A stretch of 64,000 nt of DNA from Macrosoma leucophasiata (GCA_036365455.1 JAWQUS010000008.1:17343501-17407500), one strand, 5' to 3'. Counted from the first letter of the stretch, positions 24,106-35,193 are shown. Numbers and translations are program-made. The notes: generated from the sequence alone by a model not told the origin.

Positions 24106-25774
24106 ATGGCGAAGCAGGATGACAGTCTTTTTCTTTTAGAGGTTTTAATTGACAAAATTGTTTTTGTAAAAAGTCCATGTTTTTCAGATAAAGATTTTAG
24201 AACCTGTGTTTCCATAGAAAGCCCTTCTTTAGATCCTCTTGAAATATGTGACGATGACCATCGAGAATGTTTTGCTAAAAGTGGTGGCCCGTTTGTCAAA
24301 ACCTTTAACAACGGCAAATCGTGTTTGTTTTCTCTAAAAGAAGCTGATATCGAAGCAGCTATGACAAAATTTCCATTGAAGGTAACGGTTTACAAATCTC
24401 TTCCTTGTGGGTGTTTGCCTACTAAGATAATTATGGGAGAAGCGACGATCGACATGACAAAAGAATTTGTAGAAGCACGCAAAAAGTTTTTAGAAGACCC
24501 GACCAACGTCAGTTATCAAGCACTTAAGGATTCCTTTCGGATAGTGGGGCCGGACAATGCAGAAAGCGGTGAAGTGGTTATGTTTTTGCGCATATCTTGT
24601 TTTGGGAAGCTTATTATAACACGATTCCAGGGGAGCAGTGGTGCTCCTAATTTAAGTTCAAGCAATAGAGGCAGCTCGACAATTGTTGATCGATCATGTA
24701 ATCCACGAAGAGAGTATCAAACTACCCAAGATCCTTGTGTTTGTGGGGCTTCTCGAGGATTAGCGGGTACTAGTAGAGGTGTCGCTGGAGGTGGACAGTC
24801 GTGTACAAATATAAAAGGACATGGAGTTTGTGCCCCAGGTACTTCGGTCGTGTAATTTAGTACTTATATTTACTTACTAGCAAGATTTAAAATAATTGTT
24901 TTTTTGATTTCTTCTAGCCAAGAATCCTTACAATAGTATGCCATGTGAGGACCCTGATGATCCCTGCTACTGTTCAGGACCTAAACCTGATGTGAAGCAA
25001 CAGATGGCCTGTAGGAACACCGACCAATATTGCCTGCATGTACCCAAAGGTGAAATAATATTAATTTACTTTTATTCTACCAGTGATGGTGTTCAAGTGA
25101 AAAAGTAAACATCTTAATATTTTCATCAGTTAAAATTTACTTTTTCACTTAATATGGTATGATACACGTCACCCGACATATACATATAGGTTATATCTAA
25201 AATGTAACAGTCAGAAGAATTTATTTATTGATAACCAGGTCGCTGTAAACAGTTTGAAGAGATAGGCACCAACCTTGGTGGTAACGAACTTAAAATAAAG
25301 GTTCCCGCTCAGTCATCAATAATCAAGAAGATAAGTCAAACGCATTGTGCAATGCAATGTCCGTACAGCAAAGGAACTGATAATGGCCCTTGTGACCCAC
25401 CTTGTGGAAAGAATCAAATAAGTTTGGCTTTGCCTAATGAATCTACATGTTGTCGTGGCGCACAACCAACTGGCACACAGTTTACTTGCACAACTGAGGG
25501 ATGTATTCAAGCTTCAAAACATGGCCAGCAAGCTGCTATGGCCCGTGGAGACACAAAAGAAGAATTGCCTAATAGAGATGTTTTTGTATTAAAAGTAGCA
25601 AAAACAGCTTTACAAGGTGACAGAAAATGCAAATTGGAGTTAGAGCTTGTCACACCAAAGGGACCTGATAAAAAGCCTCCAATAAAAAAAATCAACACTA
25701 GAATACAGTCGGATCTTGATTGTGAATGTCTTATTAGACGGCTCAAAAAGCCGAAACCCAAAAAGAAACTATGA
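24106..25774 (+). CDS. Cysteine-rich protein with DUF4497/C2-like N-terminus (466 aa)
   Basis: Three exons join in phase: 24106-24838, 24918-25049 and 25239-25774 (TGA). The first ~165 residues resemble the MAP10-type DUF4497 C2-like domain: a strand LFLLEVLIDKIVF, a core NNGKSCLFSL, then KVTVYKSLP and IIMGEATIDM, closing with GEVVMFLRISC. This is recalled family knowledge, not a search. A Ser/Gly/Cys-rich linker follows. The third exon holds paired-Cys segments (HCAMQCPY, GPCDPPCG, STCCRG) and the cluster's shared module, RDVFVLKVAK then KLELELVTPKGP, ending in a Lys-rich tail (KKPKPKKKL). No signal peptide or membrane segment is seen. No AATAAA directly follows this stop, so this end may be a minor isoform. 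The role is unknown; an axonemal or sperm structural role is inference. Confidence 0.8.
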
Positions 25775-25912
25775 TACGTAGATAGCTTCAAAATAATACC
25801 AATAATTTTACTGCTTCTACAAAGAAATGTCATTTATTTGACTACGATGCAAATGTAATTAGTGTTTTTATCACTATTTTATAAATCTTCACATACCTGC
25901 CTAATTGTACAG

Positions 25913-26286
25913 ATTGCTGCCCAACGGGAAACAAAGTTGTCTTCCAAATGCCATCGGACTCCTGTAATATGGGTCACAAACAACGCGCCTATTTCAACTT
26001 CACGTCGGATGGAGTAGGCGATATAGCCCGAGATGAACCAGGTCAGCTTAAGCCTCCAAATGCTGAAGAATACCCAGGTGTTAAATATGATTTCCCAAAA
26101 CAAGTCATCAAACTACGTATAGGCAAGACTGTCGAAATGCCTGGAAGGAAATCAAAACTTGAATATCAATTCATCACTCCGGTTATGACATCTGAGAAAA
26201 TTGTACCAGTAAATGATACACGCACCGCTCAGTGTACGCCTCACAGTGCCGATTGTTGTATTTTCCAATGTGCGAAACGTTGTTAA
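25913..26286 (+). CDS. Alternative or additional terminal exon of the cysteine-rich locus
   Basis: Opens after a good acceptor (CTAATTGTACAG) in the phase that follows a one-base overhang, exactly what the exon ending at 25049 leaves. Splicing 25049 to 25913 would make a 412-aa protein in frame. It encodes CCPTGNKVVFQMPSDSC, similar to the Cys part of the preceding exon, then QVIKLRIGKTVE and KLEYQFITPV, a diverged copy of the shared module, and a tail SADCCIFQCAKRC. It stops at 26284-26286 with two AATAAA signals behind it. No independent start codon is evident upstream. So it is either a mutually exclusive last exon or the last exon of a gene whose start I cannot see. Confidence 0.65.
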
Positions 26287-26298
26287 TAATAATTTATG

Positions 26299-26332
26299 AA
26301 TAAAAAGCTTTTTGCTTTTGTATACCAATAAA
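26299..26332 (+). terminator. Two poly(A) signals
   Basis: AATAAA at 26299-26304 and 26327-26332, just after the TAA at 26286. They support a real transcript end here. Confidence 0.6.
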
Positions 26333-26418
26333 TTTTTTCATTCAATATATCATTTTATTTTATGTTTTTTATCCAATTTTTATGTAAGATTGAGCATAAT
26401 ATATTCAACTGGTCGTAG

Positions 26419-28121
26419 GTATCCTGCCGAGGTTGCCGAGTTACGAAGAATTCTCAGAAGAACAGAAATCTAAAATAATAGTGCTATGCAACCATATGGA
26501 CCAATTGAATTTTCAAGGATCTGAAACGTGGCTTCACGTCAACGAATATTTTAAATCCTTATCCGAATCAAATATGACTATGAATGAAGTAACAATTGAT
26601 AGCTCGCAATGTTCTTTAACAAACACTGTTTCTAATCTAAATTCTTATAATACTTTGTCAAGTTCCCTTAAAACTAAAAAGCGTAGTGTCTCTTTTTCGG
26701 ATACTTTGTCAGTACACATAACATCTCCAAGTAGTTCTGTAAAGACCCTAGTAGGAAAAGAAGAAAATAAAGTATTATTTGGTTCTAAAGAAACAACCGT
26801 ATACATGACATTATTCAACGAATTTTGCCACCGTCGCACATCCGGCACTCAAGCCACAGCCTCTATTAATAAATGCTTCCAAGTGACTTGCGTCCCAGAT
26901 GATAGAACATCAACCAGACATCATGACTATTCAAGCAACTGTTCGACTTGTACAGTACCATCAACATTTTTCTATAGCATTAAAAGACAACGTGAGACTA
27001 GAAATATGCGATGTCCAGAAGTATATTTCTTTGGGAGGAAAAAAGACCAACCTACATCACCGGGGATGGGAGGTAAAGGATCAAAAACAAAGTTACAACG
27101 AAATAGTCAATCAACAACAGCTTCAGTCAAAACCGAGAATTTAAGCACATCTACACAAGATACTACTCATACGCCACGAAATAGTAGTACTTTACAGCCT
27201 AAGAAATGTAAAGGAACTTGCGCAACAACTGCTACAGCGAAAGCAGTATCCATTAAAGATGATAGATCTTTGAAGCCATGTCCTGCTTTAGCAGCGTCAA
27301 AGGGTGAAATGATGGCAACAGTATCTCATATCAGAATCGGTCCGCATGAATCATGTCCCGTGCATGGAAAAGAACCTTGTCAAGGCCCAAAGTGTATTCT
27401 GGCTTCATCAGGAGAGCAACAAGCTCCAGTAAAAGTAAGCACAGTTACTAATCCTCGCCGAGGAGTTTTTGAATTGGTTATTCGCAAATTAACAGGTGCA
27501 CCTCTGGCGAAAAATGAATTGATGTTAGAGTGGACACCGCCCCCTTCACGACCTCAACCTTGTGGTACTCCTTGTCCGACTGTGTGTACCCCAACTCCTT
27601 ATCGCCTATCAAAATGCAAGATGATAGCCTGTCGTCCATCGCATTGCAAGCCTAAATGTTGTAAAAAGATATGCAAAAAGCCTTGCGGGCCTTTATCATG
27701 CACTCCAGATCCGTGTAAAAAATGCTGCAAGTCGTCCTGTTGCGGCGTGCCTTGTCGGCCTTGTAAGCCCTGCCCTCCATCACCCTGCAATCGTTGTCCA
27801 CCTTCGCCTTGCAAAAGTCCTTGCTTTAAAACATGCTGCAATAGTCCTTGCGGTACTTGCAAGAGTTCTCCATGTTTACGACCATGTCCGGTGGGCCGTA
27901 AGCGACCGCGCAAATCTCGTAGTCAGCCAAAAATCAAATCTCACCGAAAACGAATTTCACCTTGCGTTAACAGCTCAAAAAAGTGTCCTGTCGTAAAATG
28001 TCGCAGTTTCCCTGGACCGTGCACAAGCTGCTGTAATGTGCCGTGCCCACCGCGGAAGTGCTGTTCGGTATTCCCTTGCAAACCTGTAAAATGCAAAATA
28101 AGCTACCCAAGCTGTGGTTAA
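26419..28121 (+). CDS. Very cysteine-rich 3' exon or gene, up to ~567 codons
   Basis: A single open frame. Either it begins at the in-frame ATG 26496, or it is a third alternative last exon from the acceptor CGTAG/GT at 26419. That acceptor again fits the one-base overhang of the exon ending at 25049 and would give 855 aa. The N-terminal part is Ser/Thr-rich and unordered-looking. Around 27455-27540 it has a diverged shared module (RRGVFELVIRKLTGAP, NELMLEWTPPP). The last ~180 residues are packed with CC, CKPC and CPPSPC motifs plus Lys/Arg clusters (GRKRPRKSR). Cys-Pro-rich, basic proteins like this are typical of insect sperm tails and chromatin; this role is inference. It lacks histidine-knuckle spacing for zinc fingers and lacks a signal peptide. 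Confidence 0.75.
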
Positions 28122-28338
28122 AGTTAGATAATGTATATCAATGGTATTCATCAATCACATCTGCAGAAACAATATATTTTCAAGCTCAATTTTCACTATC
28201 CAATGACAATAGTAGGTATAACAGAAGGCTGTTGATTTTTTACACATGTATAAACCTATAACAATTATTTAATCTGGATAAATAATAGGCTCATACTTAT
28301 ATCCGATCAAGTTTATATAATCGTAAGTACTTACTTAT

Positions 28339-28357
28339 AATAAATTAACTCAATAAA
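28339..28357 (+). terminator. Poly(A) signals
   Basis: AATAAA at 28339-28344 and 28352-28357, about 220 bases after the stop of the cysteine-rich exon. Confidence 0.45.
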
Positions 28358-28450
28358 AATACAACTGCCGAAATGCTGACATTGTTTGATTTACGACTTA
28401 GCAATATACTTAATATTATTATACTTGTATTAACAATTATTTTTTTTTTT

Positions 28451-28890
28451 GGAGCGGGCTTAGCCTTTCGTCTGGTGTAGATTGTAAGCGATCTACTCGG
28501 TTAAGCACTACGGGGGCGGTCGGGTAGCGTGATGGGTGACCACTAGTGGCAAAATTAAATGCGCGTTTCCGTGCTTCGGAGGGCAAATTAAGCCGTGGGT
28601 CCCGGTTGCTATCGATAGATAGCAGTCGTTAAACCTTGTCGGAGGCCTTGTGGGAGGTTTGAAAACATCCGACACCGGGTTGGCCACTAACCCGTATCTC
28701 CACCAATCCGCATTGGAGCAGCGTGGTGGAGTAAGCTCCAGGCCGCCCCCCAAAGAGGGGAGAGACTCGTGCCCAGCAGTGGGACGTATAATGGGTTGCC
28801 ATTATTATTAACAACTTTACTCAGATTACTATTAGGTCTGCACTCTCTGCCTACCCCGTTAGGGACCTGGCGTGAAGATACATACATACA
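28451..28890 (+). repeat. ~360-bp retroposon-like repeat plus adjoining fragment
   Basis: Runs from GGAGCGGGCTTAGCCTTTCG to GGTTGCCATTATTATT at 28810. The 3' part (GGAGCAGCGTGGTGGAGTAA..CCCAGCAGTGGGACG) resembles the 3' ends of RTE-type LINEs and the SINEs they mobilise. Partial copies lie at 4825, 15448 and 19003 (reverse). Positions 28838-28885 hold a separate fragment, CTCTGCCTACCCCGTTAGGG, also at 5828, 32267 and 54480. Confidence 0.7.
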
Positions 28891-29349
28891 TACATTAGTA
28901 AGAATACAAACCGAATACATATACCTACACTTAAGATATAAACTCTAGTACTAATTAATAGTCTAGTCTAAAATCAGATATAAGAAAGACCTTCACCGAT
29001 CTGTTTAATGGTTAAAAGATATTTTGATAGGTAATTTAGTATGTTAAAAATTTGAAAAATGTCTCACTAAACGACTGCTACGATGGTAAATGATTACTGT
29101 ATCGTATAAATATCTACAAAAAAACCTACGTTGTAATGCTTCAAATATGGCCTCAGGAATGGCAACGAATTAAGGATATGTAATAATATCAACTTGTATA
29201 TCTATGTACCTATGTGATATGTACCATACAATTACATCTGTGATGTATTTCTGCATCTGTAAATTTACTTATTTGTCACTTGTCAATCAAAATAAAAATC
29301 CACGCCAGCAGCAACGATTAATTTCAAAATTTTCGTCATACATAACAAC
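28891..29349. other. Intergenic, nothing recognised
   Basis: AT-rich, no repeat or exon recognised. It should contain the promoter of the 29350 gene. Confidence 0.4.
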
Positions 29350-30064
29350 ATGTCTGATAATAAAAATGCAAAGGGTACCCAAGTATTAGGGAAACCGAAA
29401 AAAACAGGACCTAAACCACCGGCTTGCCCATGGTTGTGCAATCTTGTCCCGACGAATGTGCCTGGCCCTGCATTAGCACAATGTGTACTGCATCCTCGTA
29501 AAGACGTTTTTGTATTAAAAGTAAGTATATTTTTTTGCCTATTAATCTTGGCCTTCGATCCCTGGGTAATGGTGTATAAATTTTTTAATAACCCCTTGGT
29601 TTGGCGGTAGGCAGAAGGAAATGGATGTATTCAAGCATAAATGCCATTAGGTACGTTTTAGGTCATGGTGGCGAGTCGATTAACATCTTCGGCAATAAAC
29701 TCCGCGAGTGGCACAGGTACAATTAATTTTCTAGACACTGCCACAGGAAAAATTCCGGTATGGATAAAGCATAATACACCTTTATCTCTGAACCTGGGTT
29801 CGATTCCTGAACACGGCAATAATGGCCTGCTACCTTTAGACTACTGAGACAGTTAAGACTTATAATTTCAACATCATATTTATCTTTCTCAAGGTAGCAA
29901 AAGTTGGACCGAACGGTGATCGGCGATGTAAGATGGAACTAGAACTGGTAACCCCAAAGGGTCCCGAGAGGAAACCACTGCCTAGAGTGGACACTAGAGA
30001 CGCGCAGTGTGAGCCGGAGCCCATACCGTGCTGCTGCATGAAACCTAAGAAAAATAAAAAGTGA
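29350..30064 (+). CDS. Small cysteine-rich paralogue (113 aa)
   Basis: Two exons, 29350-29520 and 29894-30064 (TGA), with a phase-0 intron and consensus GTAAGT donor. The protein starts MSDNKNAKGTQ, has a Lys/Pro segment and the pair CPWLC, then the shared module HPRKDVFVLK / VAKVGPNGDRRCKMELE and LVTPKGPERKP, then a tail QCEPEPIPCCCMKPKKNKK. It is almost only the module and the basic tail, so it is the minimal family member. The module is closest to that of the 24106 gene, and GDR.CK.ELELVTPKGP is conserved between them. The intron lies exactly between VLK and VAK, where the 24106 gene has none. An AATAAA follows at 30313-30318. No signal peptide. Function unknown. Confidence 0.85.
29521..29893. 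repeat. Intron with SINE-like fragment
   Basis: Positions 29770-29855 contain GGGTTCGATTCC and, downstream, TAGACTACTGAGAC, words also present in the tRNA-like SINE at 36640-36722 but in a different relative orientation. It is probably a rearranged SINE scrap. Confidence 0.3.
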
Positions 30065-30991
30065 AATGTTACTTTACCCTACTGTGTCAGCAGTTTCCAA
30101 ATATACGAATACGTGGAGAAATATGGAACACCATTGTCATCTTTTTTTTTGTGGAACCTAAAACCAATGTGAATTTTCGACTCAAAACTTTCGGAATAGC
30201 TGCCGTAGTACACAATAATCTCCAATTAATTGTCTGTCCAATAGCGACTTTTTTGAAATCCTATAAACCGTGATATTTTTATATATGTATCTTATAACTT
30301 ATAATTTTTTTTAATAAATATAAATCAATAATGAATAAATAAAAATAAATATTTAAAAAAATATTCATTTACTTACTGTTTTATTTTTGAGGTCAGAACG
30401 TGACGGCCGATTAAAGTGGAGTGGAGGAGAATTCTTCCGCAAGTACAGTCAGTCAACCGAACAGTGGCTATCAAAACATTTCAAGTAGTTATGTTTTTTT
30501 CCCCTCCTTTGTATATTTATACAACAAAAGTACAGTGCGCATCAAGATATATTGCACATCGAGCCTATGATAAGGACAATCGGCTAGTTTCGACTTCGTA
30601 GAGCGTTATCTCTGTTGCACACTGCCTACGTAAGCACTGATAGTCCGGTATTGGTAAAGACTTGGTCAAAATGGTGGACAAATGTCAAATTGGTAGGATG
30701 CGAAAGAGATATCGCTCTACAGAGTCGAAATAAGCCGAGTCTCCTGCCTGAGGTAAATGTGCAATATTTTTTGTTGGATACTGTAAGTATTGTGGTGGAT
30801 GACTTGACAGAAGTCCTCGCCACGGTTTAGTTTTTTTCCCTCCATCCATCCTCTAGTTCAAAAACATTAAATGGTTATGATAAAATTATTGTGCCGAAAT
30901 GCGCCCTCGTAGCTGTGGTATTGGACTATGGCGTCAAACTGGATGTCGGCGATCAGCGGCGTGGCGGCATAGTCATCCGCCCCGCAGTTCC
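30065..30991. other. Intergenic, poly(A) signal then nothing recognised
   Basis: AATAAA at 30313-30318 probably ends the 29350 transcript. No gene was recognised in the rest. Confidence 0.4.
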
Positions 30992-31277
30992 ACTAGTGGT
31001 AGAGTTCCAGTGCAGGAGCTCGAGGGCGTAGGCACCACCGCATTACCTATTCTATCTGCCGCCAAATGGTAGTGTTCGGCACTATCATGTTCCGTTAAAT
31101 GGTAAGCCAATTGCCTAGTAACAACTATCACAGAGACATAACAACTTAGGTCTCAGGGGTGGCAACGCATCTGCACTTTTGACCTCTGGTTTTTGTACAG
31201 ATTTTTATAGGCTGCAGTCATCATTGAACATCAATGTGAGCTGAAAGCTTGTTGGCCACCTTTTTCCTTTCATAAAA
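30992..31277 (+). repeat. ~285-bp interspersed repeat, full copy
   Basis: GTGGTAGAGTTCCAGTGCAG to TTTCATAAAAAA. It belongs to the same subfamily as the 23106 copy. Confidence 0.75.
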
Positions 31278-31559
31278 AAGTCGACTTCACGCCGCAGCTC
31301 GTTGACATCCAATTTCAGGCCTAAATTATTAGGTATCACTTGCGCTTTGTCAATAATATTAGAGTCAAGAGAGTATTTTGAGATGTTTGGCGCTTCACGC
31401 TCTCTGCCTGCCTTTGTGGGATCTTGAGTAAAGGAATATATACATATATTATATATCTCGAAAGGCCTTTTCCTCTTTATTTTTAGTACCTACCAAACGA
31501 ATACCTATGTCTCTATTTCGTCAGGTCCCAAACAAGAAAGCTTGTATCGATCGTATATA

Positions 31560-32220
31560 CCTTAGGGTAAACTGGTTAAATACGCCCTACTTTTTAATTT
31601 TGTCAAATAAAACACATTTAAAAGCAAATTATATGTATTTCTTAGGAATCATTTGTTACATAAACTAATCAGCCTCTTATTATTTAGTCATTCAACCAGT
31701 AATTCTCATTATTTTTTGGCTTGCACGTTATTTTTTAAAACTATAGAAAAGGGCGTATTCCCCAAAGAGTCTGTGAAAAATGCCCTATAGTAAAAAAAAC
31801 TAAAATAATTATAGCAGTAAAGATAATTCAACATAATATATTATTAAAAAAAATATTACATGTGTTGCTGCTGCACATTATAGCGGCCATACTTGTTACA
31901 GAAATTGTTGTAAATCGTACAATCTTCATGCAACCATTTCAAGCATCTTGTACACTGTATCCAGTCTACTTACCAAGGGGCAAGTAGACTAAATACCGTG
32001 TACTGGCTTTGTTGATCCCTAACTCTTTACTGGTGACCATTGACATCGCCATATTTAGAGCTTCAGCCGTCCACGATGCTCTGCATGTTTTTCTTTTGTA
32101 ACGTCTACCCATAATTAGTCTGTAAAAAATAAGTTTAAGCGCATTAAAAATTGAGGCATAATTCACCTACAAAATCGGGGCGTATTTCTCAAAACGTGTG
32201 CAAATACGCCCCAGCGCTTA
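31560..32220 (-). mobile_element. pogo/Tigger-like remnant with a pipsqueak-type HTH start
   Basis: On the minus strand from 32112 an ATG opens MGRRYKRKTCRASW, then AEALNMAMSMV and GINKASTRYLVYLP. This is the N-terminal psq helix-turn-helix pattern of pogo-family (DDE_1) transposases and of proteins derived from them. The frame runs into CTTG/GTAAGT at 31974-31973, a good splice donor. No DDE catalytic part was found downstream on that strand. The surrounding stretch carries several GGGCGTATT words in both orientations (about 31585, 31752, 32178, 32205). It is a decayed element or, less likely, a domesticated exon. Confidence 0.5.
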
Positions 32221-32266
32221 GTACCTAAAACTAATTCAAACTTGCAGAAAAATACTGTAATTTTAT

Positions 32267-32356
32267 ATATGTATCTTCACGCCAGGTCCCTAACGGGGTA
32301 GGCAGAGAGTGTAGAGCGCCAGACATCCCGGTTCTAACAAACCGGGATGTCTGGCG
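32267..32356. repeat. TCTTCACGCCAGGTCCC fragment ending in a perfect hairpin
   Basis: The repeat fragment runs into a hairpin with 17-base perfect arms, 32317-32333 and 32340-32356 (CGCCAGACATCCCGGTT), and a 6-base loop. Confidence 0.8.
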
Positions 32357-32615
32357 TAATTACTTGAACATATAAAAAGAAGTCAGTGTCGTTCTATTTT
32401 CTATTTTGAAAACAAACAACTTGTGCGCCTGTATTCAATCTGTACTCTGTAGATACTCTATGAAAATTTAAAGATGAAGATGAAGAACGTCATTTTGAAA
32501 TCAAAATTATTGTAAATTTTCTGTCGGTAGGTATCTCGGATCGTAACCTATAAAATTCTGTAAAATTTTACTATTTTTTGTCATGAATCGCAATTTTATT
32601 CAGTTCTAGATAACA

Positions 32616-35193
32616 ATGGGAAACTCTCGCAAGCCATATGAAGAAATTGGAGCAATTTTTAATGGCAACGAGGTATTTACATATATTGGTTTAACATTTT
32701 TATTATGTACTAAGTAGGTATGCATACAAAAATGAGGAGACTGGAGGTCCCGAATTCGATCGGAGAGTACCTAGGATTTGGTTTTCAGTGTATGCAGTTT
32801 ATTAAAAAACTACACTTCAGAATTAAGCTGCGAAGTCGCATCATATGGACTTAGCAGTGAGAGACGTGCCTGTGCCTAATAGTAGGGAAACCCAAAAAGG
32901 GATTTTTTGGGTTCACTGTAGCGCGTCAGATCAGAATCAGAACGTGTACCTACTCGTATTATGTGTCTCGGTAGCCATCAATATGAAAGCCATTTTACAA
33001 TGGTTGCTGTTTTCATTAAGGGATGGTAATAATCCTGTTACTTTATAACAGCAACGTACCTACTGCTATCGAATTAATATCAACCGAGATACACAATACG
33101 CCTTCTGAATTTGCCTCTGATGGCAGAAGATGTGTGATTTATTTTTGTTATGTAAAAATACTCAGATAATAACAAGCGCTCGAAAATCACAAAAAATATT
33201 AAGAGCAACGATCTAGCTTTATACTGGTGGTAGAGCTCCAGTGACGGAGCTCGCGGGCGTAGGCACAACCGCATTACTTATATACTTGCCGCTAAATGGT
33301 GGTGTTCAGCACTATCGTGTTCCGATCAGGTGATAATGTACGGTTCTCTAATTTCCGGCACAGAAGCGTTACACCTTAGGCCTTGAGAGTGGTAACGCAT
33401 CTGCACTTTGACCTTGGTTTTTGTATGGGTGTCTATAGGCTGCAGTCATCACTTAACATCAATGTGAACTGCATGCTTGTTTGCCACTTTCATTACATAA
33501 AAAATAGGGCATTTTATTCTTAAATAAACAACAAGTAAATATAACGTAACTAACAGATACTCGATTTCAAAGGTAAAAATACGAGTACCGAAATGCACAT
33601 CAAAGCCCCCGAAACTGACTCCTTCTCAACTAAAATTACAAAGCCAATGCACTTGTGACGATGCAGAATCTGTATGTTCGGAAACCTGTGGCATGGCGGG
33701 CCAAGATGACGGAACCGGCAACCGGTTGAATTTCCAGGTATTAACAACCTCTTTTTATTTGTTTACATTTTATTGGTGGTAGAGTTCCAGTGACGGAGTT
33801 CGTAGGCGTAGACACCACCGCATTACATAATCGACTTGCTGCTTACTGGTAGTGTTCAGCACTATCGTGCTCCGTGTATTATAGCCTGAGTTATGAACTA
33901 CCTAAATTTCTGGCATAGAGGCATAACATCTAAGACATAGATAAGAGTGCCAATGTCTAGGCACATGGAAATCTCTGACTTCAGGTAGCTGTTAATAAGG
34001 TACGGTATTACTTACCATCAATATAAACTGTAGGCTTGTTTGCCACTTCATGACATAAAAAATATAAAATATTAAATTATCGATTGATTTGAGATTTTTA
34101 GAGAAAAAAGATCGCCGTTCTAAATACGCAAGCCGTACAACAAAAAACAACTTGCTATGATAAAAATAATAGGCACTTTTTCGCACGAACAAAACTATTT
34201 AACTAATAACTATATAATTAAGTTAGATAAAGTTCTAAAAAGATTTTTTTTTCATCAATTAACATTTCAGATACCAGATGATATTTGTGAAGCACTTACA
34301 CACAGAACGCCTTTAAATTCAGAATTAATATACAGCAAGAAAGAAGCGCATGCTAATCTCTGCAACGTCTGCAATGTTACGCCTATGGACGCACCCAAAG
34401 GGGTACAAGCTGAAAAAGTTCTTCACCCCGATAAAGATGTGTTCATCTTGAAGATAGGAAAGCAAACCGATGAACCTAACCGTACAGGGAACATTGAGGT
34501 AATTTTATTTTAGACTTACGAGCTCACACTTTTAATTAAAACCTAAAAAGTTTAAGCGCACTTAAAATGAAAGCACCCATATTAGTGTGATAGAATTGAA
34601 AGTGGTGAAATTGTATGTTATGCCTTTTTTATTTGTTTATTCGGAGGTACACCAGTAAATTTAATACCGACTATTATGTAATGTAGGTATCTAACATTAC
34701 ATATTATTATATTTACAGGTGTACCGGTATTTAATTTACAGGTGTACCTCCGATAATGTACGTATCTAACATTTGTTGTTATAAGTATTTTTTCTACCTA
34801 CGATGGTAATTATAGGCTCTTTTAATTTTGAGGAGAAATATATCTACTGAGCTTGTTTCTTGGCCAATTCCTTCACAATAATAATAGGGTTTATCGAATT
34901 TTGTTACTTTTGTTATATTATAAGTGTTGCATTCTACAAGTATCTAATCTAAAACTTTACATGCACTGTATTTTGGACCTACAAAAAATAATAGGTGATA
35001 TGTTCATCAATATGAAATCTTAAAGGTGGAATTGGTGACGCCACGAGCTCCGGCGAAGATGACACCAACCACGCACTGCTGCCAGCAGATCCAGTGCGAA
35101 GAACAAGAGATACCCTGTTGTGTACCATGCAGGACCTGTCGCGGGGTCGTGCCGAAGAAAAGGAAAACTAAACGCCCAAAATGCTGCTACTAA
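32616..35193 (+). CDS. Cysteine-rich paralogue (205 aa, four exons)
   Basis: Exons 32616-32672, 33573-33737, 34271-34498 and 35026-35193 (TAA), all phase 0. The start is MGNSRKPYEEIGAIFNGNE; joining to VKIRVP reproduces the EEIG..GGNELKIKVP segment of the 24106 gene's third exon, which supports this splice choice. Next come Cys pairs (QCTCDDAESVCSETCG, NLCNVCN), the shared module HPDKDVFILKIGK and VELVTPRAP, and a tail with HCCQQIQC, IPCCVPCRTCRG and a Lys/Arg cluster ending PKCCY. Gly2 could be N-myristoylated, but position 6 is Lys, so this is weak. The third intron falls about 14 residues downstream of the 29350 gene's intron. Introns 1 and 2 hold copies of the ~285-bp repeat. An AATAAA follows at 35464. 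Function unknown. Confidence 0.85.
33224..33507 (+). repeat. ~285-bp interspersed repeat, full copy in an intron
   Basis: GGTGGTAGAGCTCCAGTGAC to CATTACATAAAAAA. It ends only 65 bases before exon 2 of the 205-aa gene. Confidence 0.8.
33773..34061 (+). repeat. ~285-bp interspersed repeat, diverged copy in an intron
   Basis: GGTGGTAGAGTTCCAGTGAC to TTCATGACATAAAAAA, inside intron 2 of the 205-aa gene. It carries unrelated changes in the middle. Confidence 0.7.
34640..34757. repeat. Imperfect inverted repeat in an intron
   Basis: TCGGAGGTACACC at the left and GGTGTACCTCCGA at the right flank ~90 bases, with a second partial TACAGGTGTACC copy between, in intron 3 of the 205-aa gene. Confidence 0.6.

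Noticed and set aside
27599..27913. 104-codon minus-strand frame rich in Gln/Gly
   Set aside because: Shadow of the Cys-rich plus-strand exon; the composition is explained by the complement of Cys and Pro codons.
33557..33655. Alternative exon start at 33557 in phase 0
   Set aside because: It hits a TGA after 33 codons, while the acceptor at 33573 restores similarity to the 24106 paralogue and stays open.
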